Source: a virus. From it: DNA of 64,000 bases. A program made the position numbers and the translations under genes. The notes beneath the pieces were generated by a model. That model did no database searches. It saw nothing but the letters and a program-made list of their open reading frames with translations, and was not told the origin of the DNA. Positions 33,891 to 40,967 of the stretch are shown piece after piece. The DNA is taken from IMG/VR virus record IMGVR_UViG_3300036980_001087, positions 32,943-96,942 of that record. One strand, 5' to 3'. Numbering within the stretch: the first letter of the stretch is position 1; the number at the start of each line of letters is the position of its first letter.

Positions 33891-34169
33891 ATGATGTTCG
33901 GATTAAATGTAACAATATTTAAATGGGAAAAATATACTCAACTACAAAAAGACGGAACTATAAAGGAGAAATTCTGGAAAGGCAACTGTTCTAACTGTAA
34001 AAAGCAAATACCTAGTGGAGTAATGATAGTAACCCAAGCCTATGGCAACCGGTTTGGTGGTGGTATCCATAAGTATTGTCCTACTTGTTCTGAGGCTGGG
34101 ATAAAAGAACTTAAGGAAGCTACCAAGAACATAAAATTCCGAGCCAAGATAGGCTGGGATAACTTTTAA
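33891..34169 (+). CDS. Small zinc-ribbon protein
   Basis: 92 residues after AAAGGAGGACTA. Zinc ligands are CSNCKKQIPSGV and CPTCSEAGIKEL, with a His-Lys-Tyr just before the second pair. Basic C-terminus. Typical small phage zinc ribbon of unknown role. Confidence 0.6.
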   Translation: MMFGLNVTIFKWEKYTQLQKDGTIKEKFWKGNCSNCKKQIPSGVMIVTQAYGNRFGGGIHKYCPTCSEAGIKELKEATKNIKFRAKIGWDNF

Positions 34170-34185
34170 CTAAAGGAGGCTAGTA

Positions 34186-34473
34186 ATGAAAAGACCAGCA
34201 AAAGTAACGCTTCAAAGAGCAGTCAAGTTATTAAGGGCTACCAATGGAACAGTCTTCCGTGCCACATTCGTGAAGAGAACAGACGGCACCGTAAGAAACT
34301 TGGTAGGCAGGCTTGATGTGACCAAGGGCATCACAGGTAAGGGAATGGCGTATGACCCTTTCGATAAAGGACTTATGACAGTCTACGACTTCCAGAAGAA
34401 AGGGTTCAGGATGGTGAATCTCGAATCCTTAACAGAGATCTGTGTGAAAGGACATACCTATGCGATTAAGTAA
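34186..34473 (+). CDS. Conserved phage WYL/SH3-like beta-barrel protein
   Basis: 95 residues. It begins KVTLQRAVKLLRATNGTVFR and continues ATFVKRTDGTVRNLVGRL, then YDPFDKGLMTVYDFQKKGFR and MVNLESLTEI, a pattern I recall from many phage proteins of about 80-100 residues with a WYL-like beta fold. Such proteins are presumed to bind nucleic acid or small ligands. Codon use is more GC-rich than that of the neighbours. Confidence 0.7.
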   Translation: MKRPAKVTLQRAVKLLRATNGTVFRATFVKRTDGTVRNLVGRLDVTKGITGKGMAYDPFDKGLMTVYDFQKKGFRMVNLESLTEICVKGHTYAIK

Positions 34474-34702
34474 GTATTACACTCAAGATGGGGGAAATGT
34501 GTATACAATTAGAAAAATGAAAGGACCAGGTCTTAAGAATTGGAGAGTTACTTATAAGGGTAGGTTCTTTAAAAATGGGGAAGAGTTTGATACGGGCCTT
34601 GATGGTCCACATTATGACTATTATAACTTTGCGGATATTCGAAAGCACCTATATCCCATTACTAAAAAACAACTTATGATTTTAGTATTAAAACACTACT
34701 AA
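34460..34702 (+). CDS. Early hypothetical protein with shared C-terminal tail
   Basis: 80 residues, overlapping the previous gene. A beta region with aromatics (NWRVTYKGRFFKNGEEF) is followed by the tail YPITKKQLMILVLKHY. No known domain. Confidence 0.55.
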   Translation: MRLSKYYTQDGGNVYTIRKMKGPGLKNWRVTYKGRFFKNGEEFDTGLDGPHYDYYNFADIRKHLYPITKKQLMILVLKHY

Positions 34703-34711
34703 GGAGGCATT

Positions 34712-34897
34712 ATGGAACAAGACTTGATTCTAGGATTCAAAGAACTTAGACGCAAGATCTGGGAAGGAATGTCAATAACAGAACTGTACCAAGTAAAGAA
34801 TAGCAGGCTGGAGATGCTTGATTCAGGTATGCATATCGATAAAAAAGATTTGGAAGAGATTAACAGGGAGTTAAGAAAGAGAGGGGAAAATGTCTGA
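34712..34897 (+). CDS. Early hypothetical helical protein
   Basis: 61 residues after TAAGGAGGCATT. Helical, with the end EINRELRKRGENV. It overlaps the start of the next small gene. Unassigned. Confidence 0.55.
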   Translation: MEQDLILGFKELRRKIWEGMSITELYQVKNSRLEMLDSGMHIDKKDLEEINRELRKRGENV

Positions 34898-35048
34898 ACC
34901 ATATGCTAGAACCAAGATACCAATTGAGACCTTGATGGACGAAGCTTATGCTTGGTGGGAAAGTAAACTAGACCACGAGAAACAAAATATGTATTTAGAG
35001 TTGTATATGAAAGCGAAGAATATAGGACCAGAAGAAGTTCAATACTAA
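34890..35048 (+). CDS. Early hypothetical small protein
   Basis: 52 residues, starting MSEPYARTKIPIETLMDEAY and then WWESKLDHEK, with GAGGGGAAA before it. Helical and acidic. Unassigned but well supported by spacing. Confidence 0.5.
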   Translation: MSEPYARTKIPIETLMDEAYAWWESKLDHEKQNMYLELYMKAKNIGPEEVQY

Positions 35049-35058
35049 GGAGGTTAAG

Positions 35059-35280
35059 ATGGCAAAGAGTACCAAGTTCAAGAAAGGTGAGTACGCGATT
35101 CAGATCAATGCCCCTATGGATAACTGCTTGGTAAAGATTCTAGACACACCTCGAGATGGGGCCGTGTGGCATGAGCACCTAAATAGTAATAGGCCAGATA
35201 CCGGGATCGTGAATGAGAAGTTCATTAGGCGAGCTACCAAGAAAGAAATTCTAATCCACGCCGTAAGAAAGGAGTATTGA
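35059..35280 (+). CDS. Early hypothetical protein with shared C-terminal tail
   Basis: 73 residues after TAAGGAGGTTAAG. A beta-like body (YAIQINAPMDNCLVKILD) and the end RRATKKEILIHAVRKEY. Ends in an ATGATG overlap with paralogue B. Confidence 0.55.
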   Translation: MAKSTKFKKGEYAIQINAPMDNCLVKILDTPRDGAVWHEHLNSNRPDTGIVNEKFIRRATKKEILIHAVRKEY

Positions 35281-36152
35281 TGATATTTCCAAGAGAAGAA
35301 AAGTTGAAGTATGAGAAGCTTCAGCGCTTGCTGGATAATCTTAAGGAGACCTGTAAGAAGTTGGAGATAAGTACCTACTATGATGAGAAGTTTATTACCA
35401 TAATCAAATGTGCATCTCAGAAGTTAGTCGGATGTACCGACGAGTTGCCCATAATGGTGGACTCTAGCAATCCTAAGGGGGTATACCAACTTAGAAGAAA
35501 GGGTCTAGTAATTCAGTTCGGATATTCAGGAGATCGTTATAAAATACCTGATTACAATTACTTATCAAAGATTATTATAGGCCCACATTCTGAGAGAGAA
35601 GATAATCGGGGATTCTTTAAGAAGTTTAGTACTGCACTACAAAGTCTCCAATCTCGGGCCCAGAATCCAGCTGGAGTTGGGATCCTCCTACAAGCGCTAC
35701 AAGATATCAAGGCTACCAAGTTCTATAAAAATACTGATGGTTGGTCATCTAATACTTCAGATCTAGCAATCGAAGGCAGTAGGCCCTTGGTAGTTCCTCT
35801 AGAAATACAAGCGTCTGAAGAAATTGAAGAAGAAAGAGAACGTGACTTTTATGATGATGCATCTTTAACCTGTTCAGTATCAGCTAGTAAGGTACTAGTT
35901 AACTTAAAGTATGATGAGTTGGAGCTTAAGTTTCTGAATGCTGGTACAAAGAAAGAGGAAGGATTCATAATAAAAGAAAGGATATGTTTATCTGATTATA
36001 TTCGGATCTCTGAACCGGCAACGTATGACTACATTACCAAGTTGATTCTTGATCTGACTGCTCAGGTAAACGCAAAGGTATCTAAAGAAGCTGCACATCT
36101 AGACGTGGTCCTGGAAAAGTATGGGCACTTCTTATGCTACAAAGAACTCTAG
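35277..36152 (+). CDS. Early protein, paralogue B of a duplicated family
   Basis: 291 residues. It matches the gene at 33036 in YDEKFITIIKCASQKLVGC near residues 35-53, FGYSGDRYK near 81, YIRISEPATYDYI and HLDVVLEKYGHFL near the end. The region from about 175 to 235 is acidic and lacks a counterpart. As with paralogue A, no enzyme motif is seen. Conserved Cys and aromatic positions suggest a structured N-terminal and C-terminal pair of lobes. Confidence 0.65.
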   Translation: MMIFPREEKLKYEKLQRLLDNLKETCKKLEISTYYDEKFITIIKCASQKLVGCTDELPIMVDSSNPKGVYQLRRKGLVIQFGYSGDRYKIPDYNYLSKIIIGPHSEREDNRGFFKKFSTALQSLQSRAQNPAGVGILLQALQDIKATKFYKNTDGWSSNTSDLAIEGSRPLVVPLEIQASEEIEEERERDFYDDASLTCSVSASKVLVNLKYDELELKFLNAGTKKEEGFIIKERICLSDYIRISEPATYDYITKLILDLTAQVNAKVSKEAAHLDVVLEKYGHFLCYKEL

Positions 36153-36164
36153 AGAGGAGGATAT

Positions 36165-36437
36165 GTGAAAGCGAGCACGTATGAGGTAGGAGATGTAGTG
36201 GCTTTTAAAAGGGGAAAAGTAGTAAAAATATTAAGGGTTTCTAAAGTCTATCCTTGTGATGGAGAATGCGCGATAAGGGGTCAAAGGGAAGACGCCTGTA
36301 GACATTGTGATAAAAATTTCTACACAGGGATAATCCTAGCGGGGAAGGAGGGGACGCATAAAGGGAATCAAAGAAACTTAGCTGGATGTTTCACAAGTAA
36401 GCTGACGGAGGAAGAGTCGTTATACTATTCTTTTTAG
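36165..36437 (+). CDS. Small Cys-rich protein with shared C-terminal tail
   Basis: 90 residues with a GTG start four bases after AGGAGG. It has an SH3-like start (YEVGDVVAFKRGKVVKILR) and a Cys cluster (PCDGECAIRG, then CRHCDKN). The end SKLTEEESLYYSF fits the shared tail. Followed by the palindrome-rich gap. Confidence 0.6.
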   Translation: MKASTYEVGDVVAFKRGKVVKILRVSKVYPCDGECAIRGQREDACRHCDKNFYTGIILAGKEGTHKGNQRNLAGCFTSKLTEEESLYYSF

Positions 36438-36473
36438 TACATATATCACACTATATAAAAGAATATAAGACAC

Positions 36474-36499
36474 AAGTACTTTATATTTATAAAGTACTT
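36474..36499. repeat. 26-bp near-perfect palindrome
   Basis: Arms AAGTACTTTATA (36474-36485) and TATAAAGTACTT (36488-36499) are perfect inverted copies separated by TT. The AGTACT core recurs a few bases later. Likely binding site of a dimeric protein or a cruciform. Confidence 0.6.
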
Positions 36500-36570
36500 A
36501 ATAAGTACTATATATTCCCCGGAGGGGCCCCTAAGATATATTATATACCAAATTTAGGGTATATGTAAGT

Positions 36571-36590
36571 ACCAAGTAAAAATACTTGGT
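36571..36590. repeat. 8-bp hairpin with AAAA loop
   Basis: ACCAAGTA and TACTTGGT flank AAAA. It lies 37 bases before the next gene start and is preceded by an AT-rich stretch. Possible attenuator or operator. Confidence 0.45.
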
Positions 36591-36627
36591 TCCGAGCCCA
36601 TGCGGCGCGAGTAAAGGAGGTTACATA

Positions 36628-36981
36628 ATGAGTAAAGCTGTACGTAAGAATGCTAAGTGGTACTTGGTAGATATCCCTGAGGACATGGTCCTTACGCCGG
36701 ATCTACCGCGGAGACAACGGGCCTTCAGAGGCAGGCGTTGTAATAAGTGTGGAGTCCCAATCATTGCAGGTGAAGAGCACTTGGCTATGTTCTTTAAGAC
36801 TGATCGCTTCTTCATGATGCGCCATAACCTATGTTGTATCTGTGGGTTAGAGCAATTAAAGGAGAATGCCATAAGGGCGCAGGCACTATATACCTATGTT
36901 ACAGAACAGATCAAATCTGTAACTAAGTATATCAAAATAAAGAACTTAGAGTTAAAACGTGATGTACACAACCACATCTAG
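36628..36981 (+). CDS. Zinc-ribbon protein
   Basis: 117 residues from the ATG at 36628 after AAAGGAGGTTACATA. A longer frame from 36586 has no site. It is basic near the start, with RGRRCNKCGVPIIAGE, a His-containing stretch and LCCICGLEQLKE forming a two-pair zinc ribbon. The end is helical. It follows the palindrome-rich gap, so a DNA-binding regulator acting there is possible. Confidence 0.6.
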   Translation: MSKAVRKNAKWYLVDIPEDMVLTPDLPRRQRAFRGRRCNKCGVPIIAGEEHLAMFFKTDRFFMMRHNLCCICGLEQLKENAIRAQALYTYVTEQIKSVTKYIKIKNLELKRDVHNHI

Positions 36982-37170
36982 GGCCCCAAGGAGGCGCGAT
37001 TCTGCAGCGGCTGAGGTAAGAGTAGGGTCCTACCAAGAACGTACACCAGGGACCCGGGATCCTGCAGGCAAAGGGCCCTTTTACAGGGAGGTGCCAAGTG
37101 AGGAAATGAGCATCAATAATATTGGAGCAATAGGAATTAAGCTTAAATACTGCATTCTAGATAAGAATTT
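36982..37170. other. GC-rich, palindrome-dense gap
   Basis: About 190 bases that differ sharply in composition from their surroundings. It has several six-base palindromes in quick succession (GGGCCC twice, CTGCAG twice, CCCGGG, GGATCC) and an AAAGGGCCCTTT near 37070. An open frame from 36959 crosses it but has no ribosome-binding site. It may encode a structured RNA or be a recent insertion. Confidence 0.4.
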
Positions 37171-37172
37171 AC

Positions 37173-37201
37173 TTGACAAATTACAAATTATATGTTATAC
37201 T
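37173..37201 (+). promoter_or_regulatory. Sigma-70-like promoter
   Basis: TTGACA (37173-37178), a 17-base spacer and TATACT (37196-37201) preceded by TGT. The next gene starts at 37220 after AAAGGAG. It matches the promoters at 25125 and 39814 almost exactly. Confidence 0.75.
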
Positions 37202-37219
37202 TAACAAAAGGAGTTTAAT

Positions 37220-37447
37220 ATGGCAAAAGGAAGACATAAACTTTGTGGTCAGATAAGAGGTTCAAAGCTGGAATTCGTTAGTACTTTAGGAACTCACTTT
37301 GATAATAACTGTATTGAGCTTACTATTAATGATGAGCCCTACAGGCTGGACGTAGAAGAGCTTCTACCCATCCTAAAGCGCTGTACCTTCGACGCCGAGA
37401 CTGCTCGGGTCCATACGTACTTAAGTAACCCAAAATTAAGGAGGTAA
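37220..37447 (+). CDS. Small hypothetical protein
   Basis: 75 residues right after its promoter. Beta-rich (KLCGQIRGSKLEFVSTLGTH), then an acidic LDVEELLPILKRC helix. It is the first gene of the Gp88-containing unit. Unassigned. Confidence 0.55.
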   Translation: MAKGRHKLCGQIRGSKLEFVSTLGTHFDNNCIELTINDEPYRLDVEELLPILKRCTFDAETARVHTYLSNPKLRR

Positions 37448-37448
37448 T

Positions 37449-38021
37449 ATGTTGGTAAGTAGAGGGAATCACAAACTTGGTACTGATACTTTGATCCTAA
37501 ATATAACTAGCGCAATGGATTGCATGTCCCGGAAGCTTGGCCTTTGTAAGATAGGGACCAAGTGCTATGCCATGAAGGCCGAGCGCATGTACAAAGCAGT
37601 CCTGCCTTACAGGCGTAGACAGACCGAGTACTGGGACCAGAACCATCCGGCCACGATTGCAATGGATCTCTGGGGGGAGATTCATAAGGGTACTACCAAG
37701 TCCAGAATTAAGTACATCCGGATCTCAGAAGCAGGAGACTTCAGGAGCCAAGCAGATGTGGACAAGTTGATAAAAATAGCAGAAATACTTGGTGCTCTTG
37801 ATGTTACGTTATACGGATACACGGCCCGTAGAGACCTGGCCTTTGGTAAGTGCCCGAGCAACCTGATCATGAATGGTTCGGGATTTATGATTCACAATAG
37901 CTTCACGGCCGTACCTAAAGCTAGTCTAGCCCAGCACAAGGTTACGTGCGCGGGGAACTGCCGGGGATGCAACCTTTGTAAGATCCGCGGTAAACTGGCC
38001 ATCAAAGTGGGGATACATTAA
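37449..38021 (+). CDS. Gp88-like protein
   Basis: 190 residues. The N-terminal GNHKLGTDTLILNITSAMDC, then LCKIGTKCYAMKAERMYK, and a later KYIRISEAGDF strand match the phage Gp88 family, which has conserved Cys residues and an R-x-S-x-x-G-D-F motif. C-terminal Cys residues (CAGNCRGCNLC) are close together and could bind an iron-sulfur cluster or zinc. Family members are found in mycobacteriophages and other phages; their biochemical function is unknown to me. Confidence 0.75.
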   Translation: MLVSRGNHKLGTDTLILNITSAMDCMSRKLGLCKIGTKCYAMKAERMYKAVLPYRRRQTEYWDQNHPATIAMDLWGEIHKGTTKSRIKYIRISEAGDFRSQADVDKLIKIAEILGALDVTLYGYTARRDLAFGKCPSNLIMNGSGFMIHNSFTAVPKASLAQHKVTCAGNCRGCNLCKIRGKLAIKVGIH

Positions 38022-38260
38022 TGGCTACTAAAAAACGTAAAGATATGTGGGAGCCCATTAAAGGGTGGGTCATATGTAGAGGCCACTTAACTTGTAATTC
38101 CAGAGGCAGGTGTAAACATATGAAACTGCATAAATGGGTAAAGAGTGAGCCAAAGGATCCCAATGCAAAGGGTTGTTACTGTAGTCCCAATCCTAATCAT
38201 GCAAACTCCTGCAACTGTGTGCCCATGACTAAGGAGCAACTGCTATTGGAGGCCTATTAA
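38021..38260 (+). CDS. Cys/His mini-protein family member 1
   Basis: 79 residues. It contains ICRGHLTCNSRGRCKHMKLH, the C-x-H-x3-H signature found in seven mini-proteins of this window, then additional Cys residues (GCYCSPNPN, SCNC). The end VPMTKEQLLLEAY is the shared C-terminal tail. Probably a zinc-stabilised small effector. Its TAATG overlap with member 2 indicates co-translation. Confidence 0.65.
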   Translation: MATKKRKDMWEPIKGWVICRGHLTCNSRGRCKHMKLHKWVKSEPKDPNAKGCYCSPNPNHANSCNCVPMTKEQLLLEAY

Positions 38261-38433
38261 TGGCTAAAATCTGTCCAAGGTATAAGTACTGTCCTAAAAA
38301 GTTTAGTGCTAGATGTGGTTGTAGTGTGGTCCATAAATGGAATTGTGAGGAAGATGAATGTGATCACTACCTCAAATTGAAGATAGTATGTCGTGAAGCT
38401 ACACCAGAAGAAGTAATGTTAAGTGACTTTTAA
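38260..38433 (+). CDS. Cys/His mini-protein family member 2
   Basis: 57 residues: MAKICPRYKYCPKKFSARCG then CSVVHKW, where the first His of the signature is replaced by Cys (C-x-C-x3-H). Further Cys pairs are in WNCEEDECDH. The tail is REATPEEVMLSDF. The ORF is supported by the one-base overlap with member 1. Confidence 0.65.
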   Translation: MAKICPRYKYCPKKFSARCGCSVVHKWNCEEDECDHYLKLKIVCREATPEEVMLSDF

Positions 38434-38444
38434 TAGGAGGAATA

Positions 38445-38654
38445 ATGGACCTAAGGATTTGCCCTAGTGCGCTAAGAGGAACCTGTAAATCTGAGTACTG
38501 TCCCCATAAGGCCCTTCATAAAGAGGTAGAGTCCTTCACTACATGGGAGAAGTGTAATTATGAGGGGAAGATGTCCTATGGTTGTCCTGCTTGTAAATAT
38601 TTAAAGGACTTACCTAAGAAAACCAGATTAAAGTTAATAGTCAAGGAGTATTAA
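38445..38654 (+). CDS. Cys/His mini-protein family member 3
   Basis: 69 residues after AGGAGGAATA. It has RICPSALRGTC then YCPHKALHKE (C-x-H-x3-H), a later C-x2-C and the tail DLPKKTRLKLIVKEY. Overlaps member 4 by one base. Confidence 0.65.
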   Translation: MDLRICPSALRGTCKSEYCPHKALHKEVESFTTWEKCNYEGKMSYGCPACKYLKDLPKKTRLKLIVKEY

Positions 38655-38839
38655 TGGAAAAACTAATCTGTCCACGCGCTGGAACTTGTTGTGATGATGC
38701 TCTCTGTAAGCATAAGCGGCCACATATACCTAATGATTATTGTAATGCTACCACCCATGTCTGTACATATAACTGCTGTGAAGCTACTCCTGAATTACTG
38801 GAGAAGATAGAAGCAGAGAAGATAGTAACTAATTTCTAA
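38654..38839 (+). CDS. Cys/His mini-protein family member 4
   Basis: 61 residues: LICPRAGTCCDDALCKHKRPH with C-x-H-x3-H, then VCTYNCC and the tail EATPELLEKIEAEKIVTNF. Overlaps member 3 as TAATG. Confidence 0.65.
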   Translation: MEKLICPRAGTCCDDALCKHKRPHIPNDYCNATTHVCTYNCCEATPELLEKIEAEKIVTNF

Positions 38840-38851
38840 ATAATTATTAAG

Positions 38852-38869
38852 CACTTTGAGAAAGGTGCG
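38852..38869 (+). repeat. 7-bp hairpin with GAGA tetraloop
   Basis: GCACTTT and AAGGTGC flank GAGA after the mini-protein gene. No U-tract follows, so it is probably a processing or stability hairpin rather than an intrinsic terminator. Confidence 0.4.
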
Positions 38870-38896
38870 TTAGCAGAGAACGGAAGGAGAATTTAT

Positions 38897-38980
38897 ATGT
38901 TCACCTCAATTATTATCTTATTTGCCTTAATTACTTGGTTTTTAATCCTCTATTGCTTAATTTACTTACTATTACAATGA
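38897..38980 (+). CDS. Membrane micro-protein (27 residues)
   Basis: MFTSIIILFALITWFLILY and a short hydrophobic rest, after GGAAGGAGAATTTAT. It ends in an ATGA overlap with the following membrane-protein gene at 38977, which argues that the pair is translated together. Confidence 0.55.
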   Translation: MFTSIIILFALITWFLILYCLIYLLLQ

Positions 38981-39282
38981 TGTTAATTACCCGTATATTC
39001 TGTTTTATTAGTGATAATTACCTTATTCCTATGCTTTTAATCTTATTAGGGTTATGTATTCTCCTTTCTTATTTAGAGATAAATAGGGGTAAATTAGTCA
39101 AAATGGGTAATATAGTCTATGATATTGAGGGTGGATATATAGGTATGATAGATAGTTTTGTAGATATGGATGGCTTTGTTAGGCTTACAAATAATAGAGG
39201 GGCATTTTGGTATATAGATATTAGGAAGCTTAGAAGATTAACCCCTAAAGAAAGGTTTGATTATTATGTCCAATCTCTTTGA
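38977..39282 (+). CDS. Membrane protein with SH3-like tail
   Basis: 101 residues from the ATG at 38977. A hydrophobic hairpin near residues 3-34 (two helices around SDNYLIP) is followed by a strand-rich domain (NIVYDIEGGYIGMIDSF) and the shared C-terminal tail RRLTPKERFDYYVQSL. Probably anchored at the cytoplasmic membrane. Function unknown. Confidence 0.6.
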   Translation: MMLITRIFCFISDNYLIPMLLILLGLCILLSYLEINRGKLVKMGNIVYDIEGGYIGMIDSFVDMDGFVRLTNNRGAFWYIDIRKLRRLTPKERFDYYVQSL

Positions 39283-39517
39283 AGTAGGTATGTGGGTAAA
39301 GGATATGAGCAAGGGGCAGATAGGTAAGATAACTGATATAGGCAAAGAGCTGATTACTTTAGAAGTTACCTATCCTTATATAGTATGCCCTCTCATTCTT
39401 GGAATCACTTATTGCCAAGACAATAGGGGAATTGTTCAGTCTTGGAGAGCTTGGGTTTGGGATATTGAGCCACTTACAGAACAGGAAAAGTTGCGACTAA
39501 TGGTGGAGAAACTATAA
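39266..39517 (+). CDS. Early hypothetical protein with shared C-terminal tail
   Basis: 83 residues; the ATG at 39266 is preferred to a TTG at 39257. An SH3-like beta start (VGMWVKDMSKGQIGKITDIG) precedes the tail EPLTEQEKLRLMVEKL. Overlaps the previous gene by 17 bases and the next by one. Confidence 0.6.
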   Translation: MSNLFEVGMWVKDMSKGQIGKITDIGKELITLEVTYPYIVCPLILGITYCQDNRGIVQSWRAWVWDIEPLTEQEKLRLMVEKL

Positions 39518-39750
39518 TGTTAAAGAGAGGAACTTTATTATACCATAAGGTTTTAGGGAAATATGGCATTGTTTCTAAGAGATGGTCAGTAACTAATCCA
39601 GAGAAGGATGAAGATGGGTTGGGAGATATGTATATGGTAAGGCCCATTGAGAAAGAGGACAGATATTGTCCACACATTTGGAGTGAAGGACTTTGTTATG
39701 AAGTAGTGAATGAAGATGAGCAGATGGCAGTATTATTAAAGATGCTTTAA
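39517..39750 (+). CDS. Early hypothetical protein with shared C-terminal tail
   Basis: 77 residues starting MLKRGTLLYHKVLGKYGIVS, an SH3-like segment, ending NEDEQMAVLLKML. It follows its neighbour as TAATG. Together with the two preceding genes it gives three similar small beta proteins in a row, possibly duplicated. Confidence 0.6.
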   Translation: MLKRGTLLYHKVLGKYGIVSKRWSVTNPEKDEDGLGDMYMVRPIEKEDRYCPHIWSEGLCYEVVNEDEQMAVLLKML

Positions 39751-39813
39751 GCTTAATTGCTATTGATGGCTATAGTAATTACTCTCAAATCGCTAATAAT
39801 CTAAAAGAAAAAC

Positions 39814-39842
39814 TTGACAAACAGCAATTTATATGTTATACT
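39814..39842 (+). promoter_or_regulatory. Sigma-70-like promoter
   Basis: TTGACA (39814-39819), a 17-base spacer, TATACT (39837-39842) preceded by TGT. The flanks match the 37173 promoter over the -10 and downstream (ATATGTTATACTTAACA). The next gene starts at 39861. Confidence 0.75.
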
Positions 39843-39860
39843 TAACACAAGGAGGAAACT

Positions 39861-40160
39861 ATGAGTGATTTAGTAAATAGTGAATCAATTAAAGCAAAAA
39901 ATATCCGTAAACATATTGATGAGATAAGCTTATTGGGCGGAATACTTTATGGATATTATCGCCAATTAAAAGAAACAATTACCAGAAAAACACAGGACAT
40001 TGATAGTGATAAAAGACGGCTCAGAGATATAATTATCTCAATCCGATCTGGACAAACGAGTGTTCAAAAAGAAAAAGCTGTACTTATTGAAACCAAAGAT
40101 GTATTAAAAAAGTGCTATAGAATAGACGTTGATGCGCTTGAAACTGCGGAGGAGTTATAA
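39861..40160 (+). CDS. Early hypothetical helical protein
   Basis: 99 residues after ACAAGGAGGAAACT. Coiled-coil-like (LKETITRKTQDIDSDKRRLR and KEKAVLIETKDVLKKCY). Its end overlaps the next start as TAATG. Unassigned. Confidence 0.6.
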   Translation: MSDLVNSESIKAKNIRKHIDEISLLGGILYGYYRQLKETITRKTQDIDSDKRRLRDIIISIRSGQTSVQKEKAVLIETKDVLKKCYRIDVDALETAEEL

Positions 40161-40390
40161 TGTCTAAGCCAGAAATACATTTAGTTGAAAATAGGACATT
40201 TGTAGGGATTATTGCTTGTTCTAAATGTGGCTATGAGTGTGTTTGGATATCAAAGAACTGGAATGAGGGGAAGTGTAAAAGGTGCGGAAGTCCAACCCGC
40301 AACCTTATTACAGCTTGTTCTTCGGGAAGTAAACGCCCCCTTGACCAAACAATCCAAAGCTATATTAGAGGACTGAGAGGCACGATATGA
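40160..40390 (+). CDS. Zinc-ribbon protein
   Basis: 76 residues. CSKCGYECVWISKNWNEGKC then KRCGS gives two zinc knuckles, followed by a basic tail. Ends in an ATGA overlap with the next gene. Confidence 0.6.
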   Translation: MSKPEIHLVENRTFVGIIACSKCGYECVWISKNWNEGKCKRCGSPTRNLITACSSGSKRPLDQTIQSYIRGLRGTI

Positions 40391-40749
40391 CCACTATGAT
40401 TAGCAGTAGTATAGAAAATAAAGCAAAACAATTAGATGAGTTACTTACTAAATTAGATTATAAAACTAAAGAGCCATTTATGCCTTATTCAAAAGTTGTA
40501 ATTTTTGAAAATGGGCAATTTATTAGGGCTGTCTTTGTAGAATATAATGTTAAATGTAAAATGAATGGAAAAAATAAACACTTGTGTAAAGCCTGTCCTG
40601 GCAGTATGAAATTTGTAGGGATAGATAGGCCGAGAGACTTATTTTATTTATCTGGATGTAATACAGCTACTTGGGATAATGCACACCGCAGAGTATTCTT
40701 AGTGGATGATCCCATTGTGGATTTAATTAGAATTAATTTTAACTTCTAA
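40387..40749 (+). CDS. Early hypothetical Cys-containing protein
   Basis: 120 residues. It opens with a helix, then VVIFENGQFIRAVFVEYNVK with three Cys close together (KCKMNGKNKHLCKAC) and a beta end. A zinc-stabilised small domain is likely. Unassigned. Confidence 0.55.
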   Translation: MTTMISSSIENKAKQLDELLTKLDYKTKEPFMPYSKVVIFENGQFIRAVFVEYNVKCKMNGKNKHLCKACPGSMKFVGIDRPRDLFYLSGCNTATWDNAHRRVFLVDDPIVDLIRINFNF

Positions 40750-40760
40750 AGGAGGCCCAA

Positions 40761-40967
40761 ATGACACGAAAAGTATTTGAGGTAGGGGACAGGGTAGTAA
40801 CAAGAGATTTAGAGGGGACTATATCGGAAGTCGTTAATTCACATAAAGTTATGGTGAATTGGATTGACTCCTTAATTATAGGAAATACTTACTTAGAAAG
40901 TAAGTTGTTAAAGTGGGATGAAGAAATGAAAGTTTGGGATGTTAAACAGGGGAGGAATTATGTATAA
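40761..40967 (+). CDS. Early hypothetical SH3-like protein
   Basis: 68 residues after AAAGGAGGCCCAA. KVFEVGDRVVTRDLEGTISE is a typical SH3-type barrel opening. Overlaps the next gene by 8 bases. Unassigned. Confidence 0.55.
   Translation: MTRKVFEVGDRVVTRDLEGTISEVVNSHKVMVNWIDSLIIGNTYLESKLLKWDEEMKVWDVKQGRNYV

Larger units (their letters stand above)
36438..36627. other. Palindrome-rich intergenic region
   Basis: 190 bases without a gene. Contents: AAGTACTTTATA-TT-TATAAAGTACTT (36474-36499), a further AAGTACT at 36503, a CCCCGGAGGGG hairpin near 36517, TATACC/GGTATA arms around 36545-36564, and an 8-bp hairpin ACCAAGTA-AAAA-TACTTGGT (36571-36590). Candidate replication origin, operator cluster or partition site. 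No clear U-tract terminator is present. Confidence 0.55.

Noticed and set aside
36959-37204. 81-residue frame covering the GC-rich gap and the 37173 promoter
   Set aside because: It has no ribosome-binding site, runs through a strong promoter, and contains Arg/Pro-rich sequence unlike its neighbours.
37106-37204. 32-residue ORF starting MSINNIGAIG
   Set aside because: The GAGG before it is too close to the ATG and the ORF extends through the -35 and -10 boxes of the next promoter; probably not a gene.
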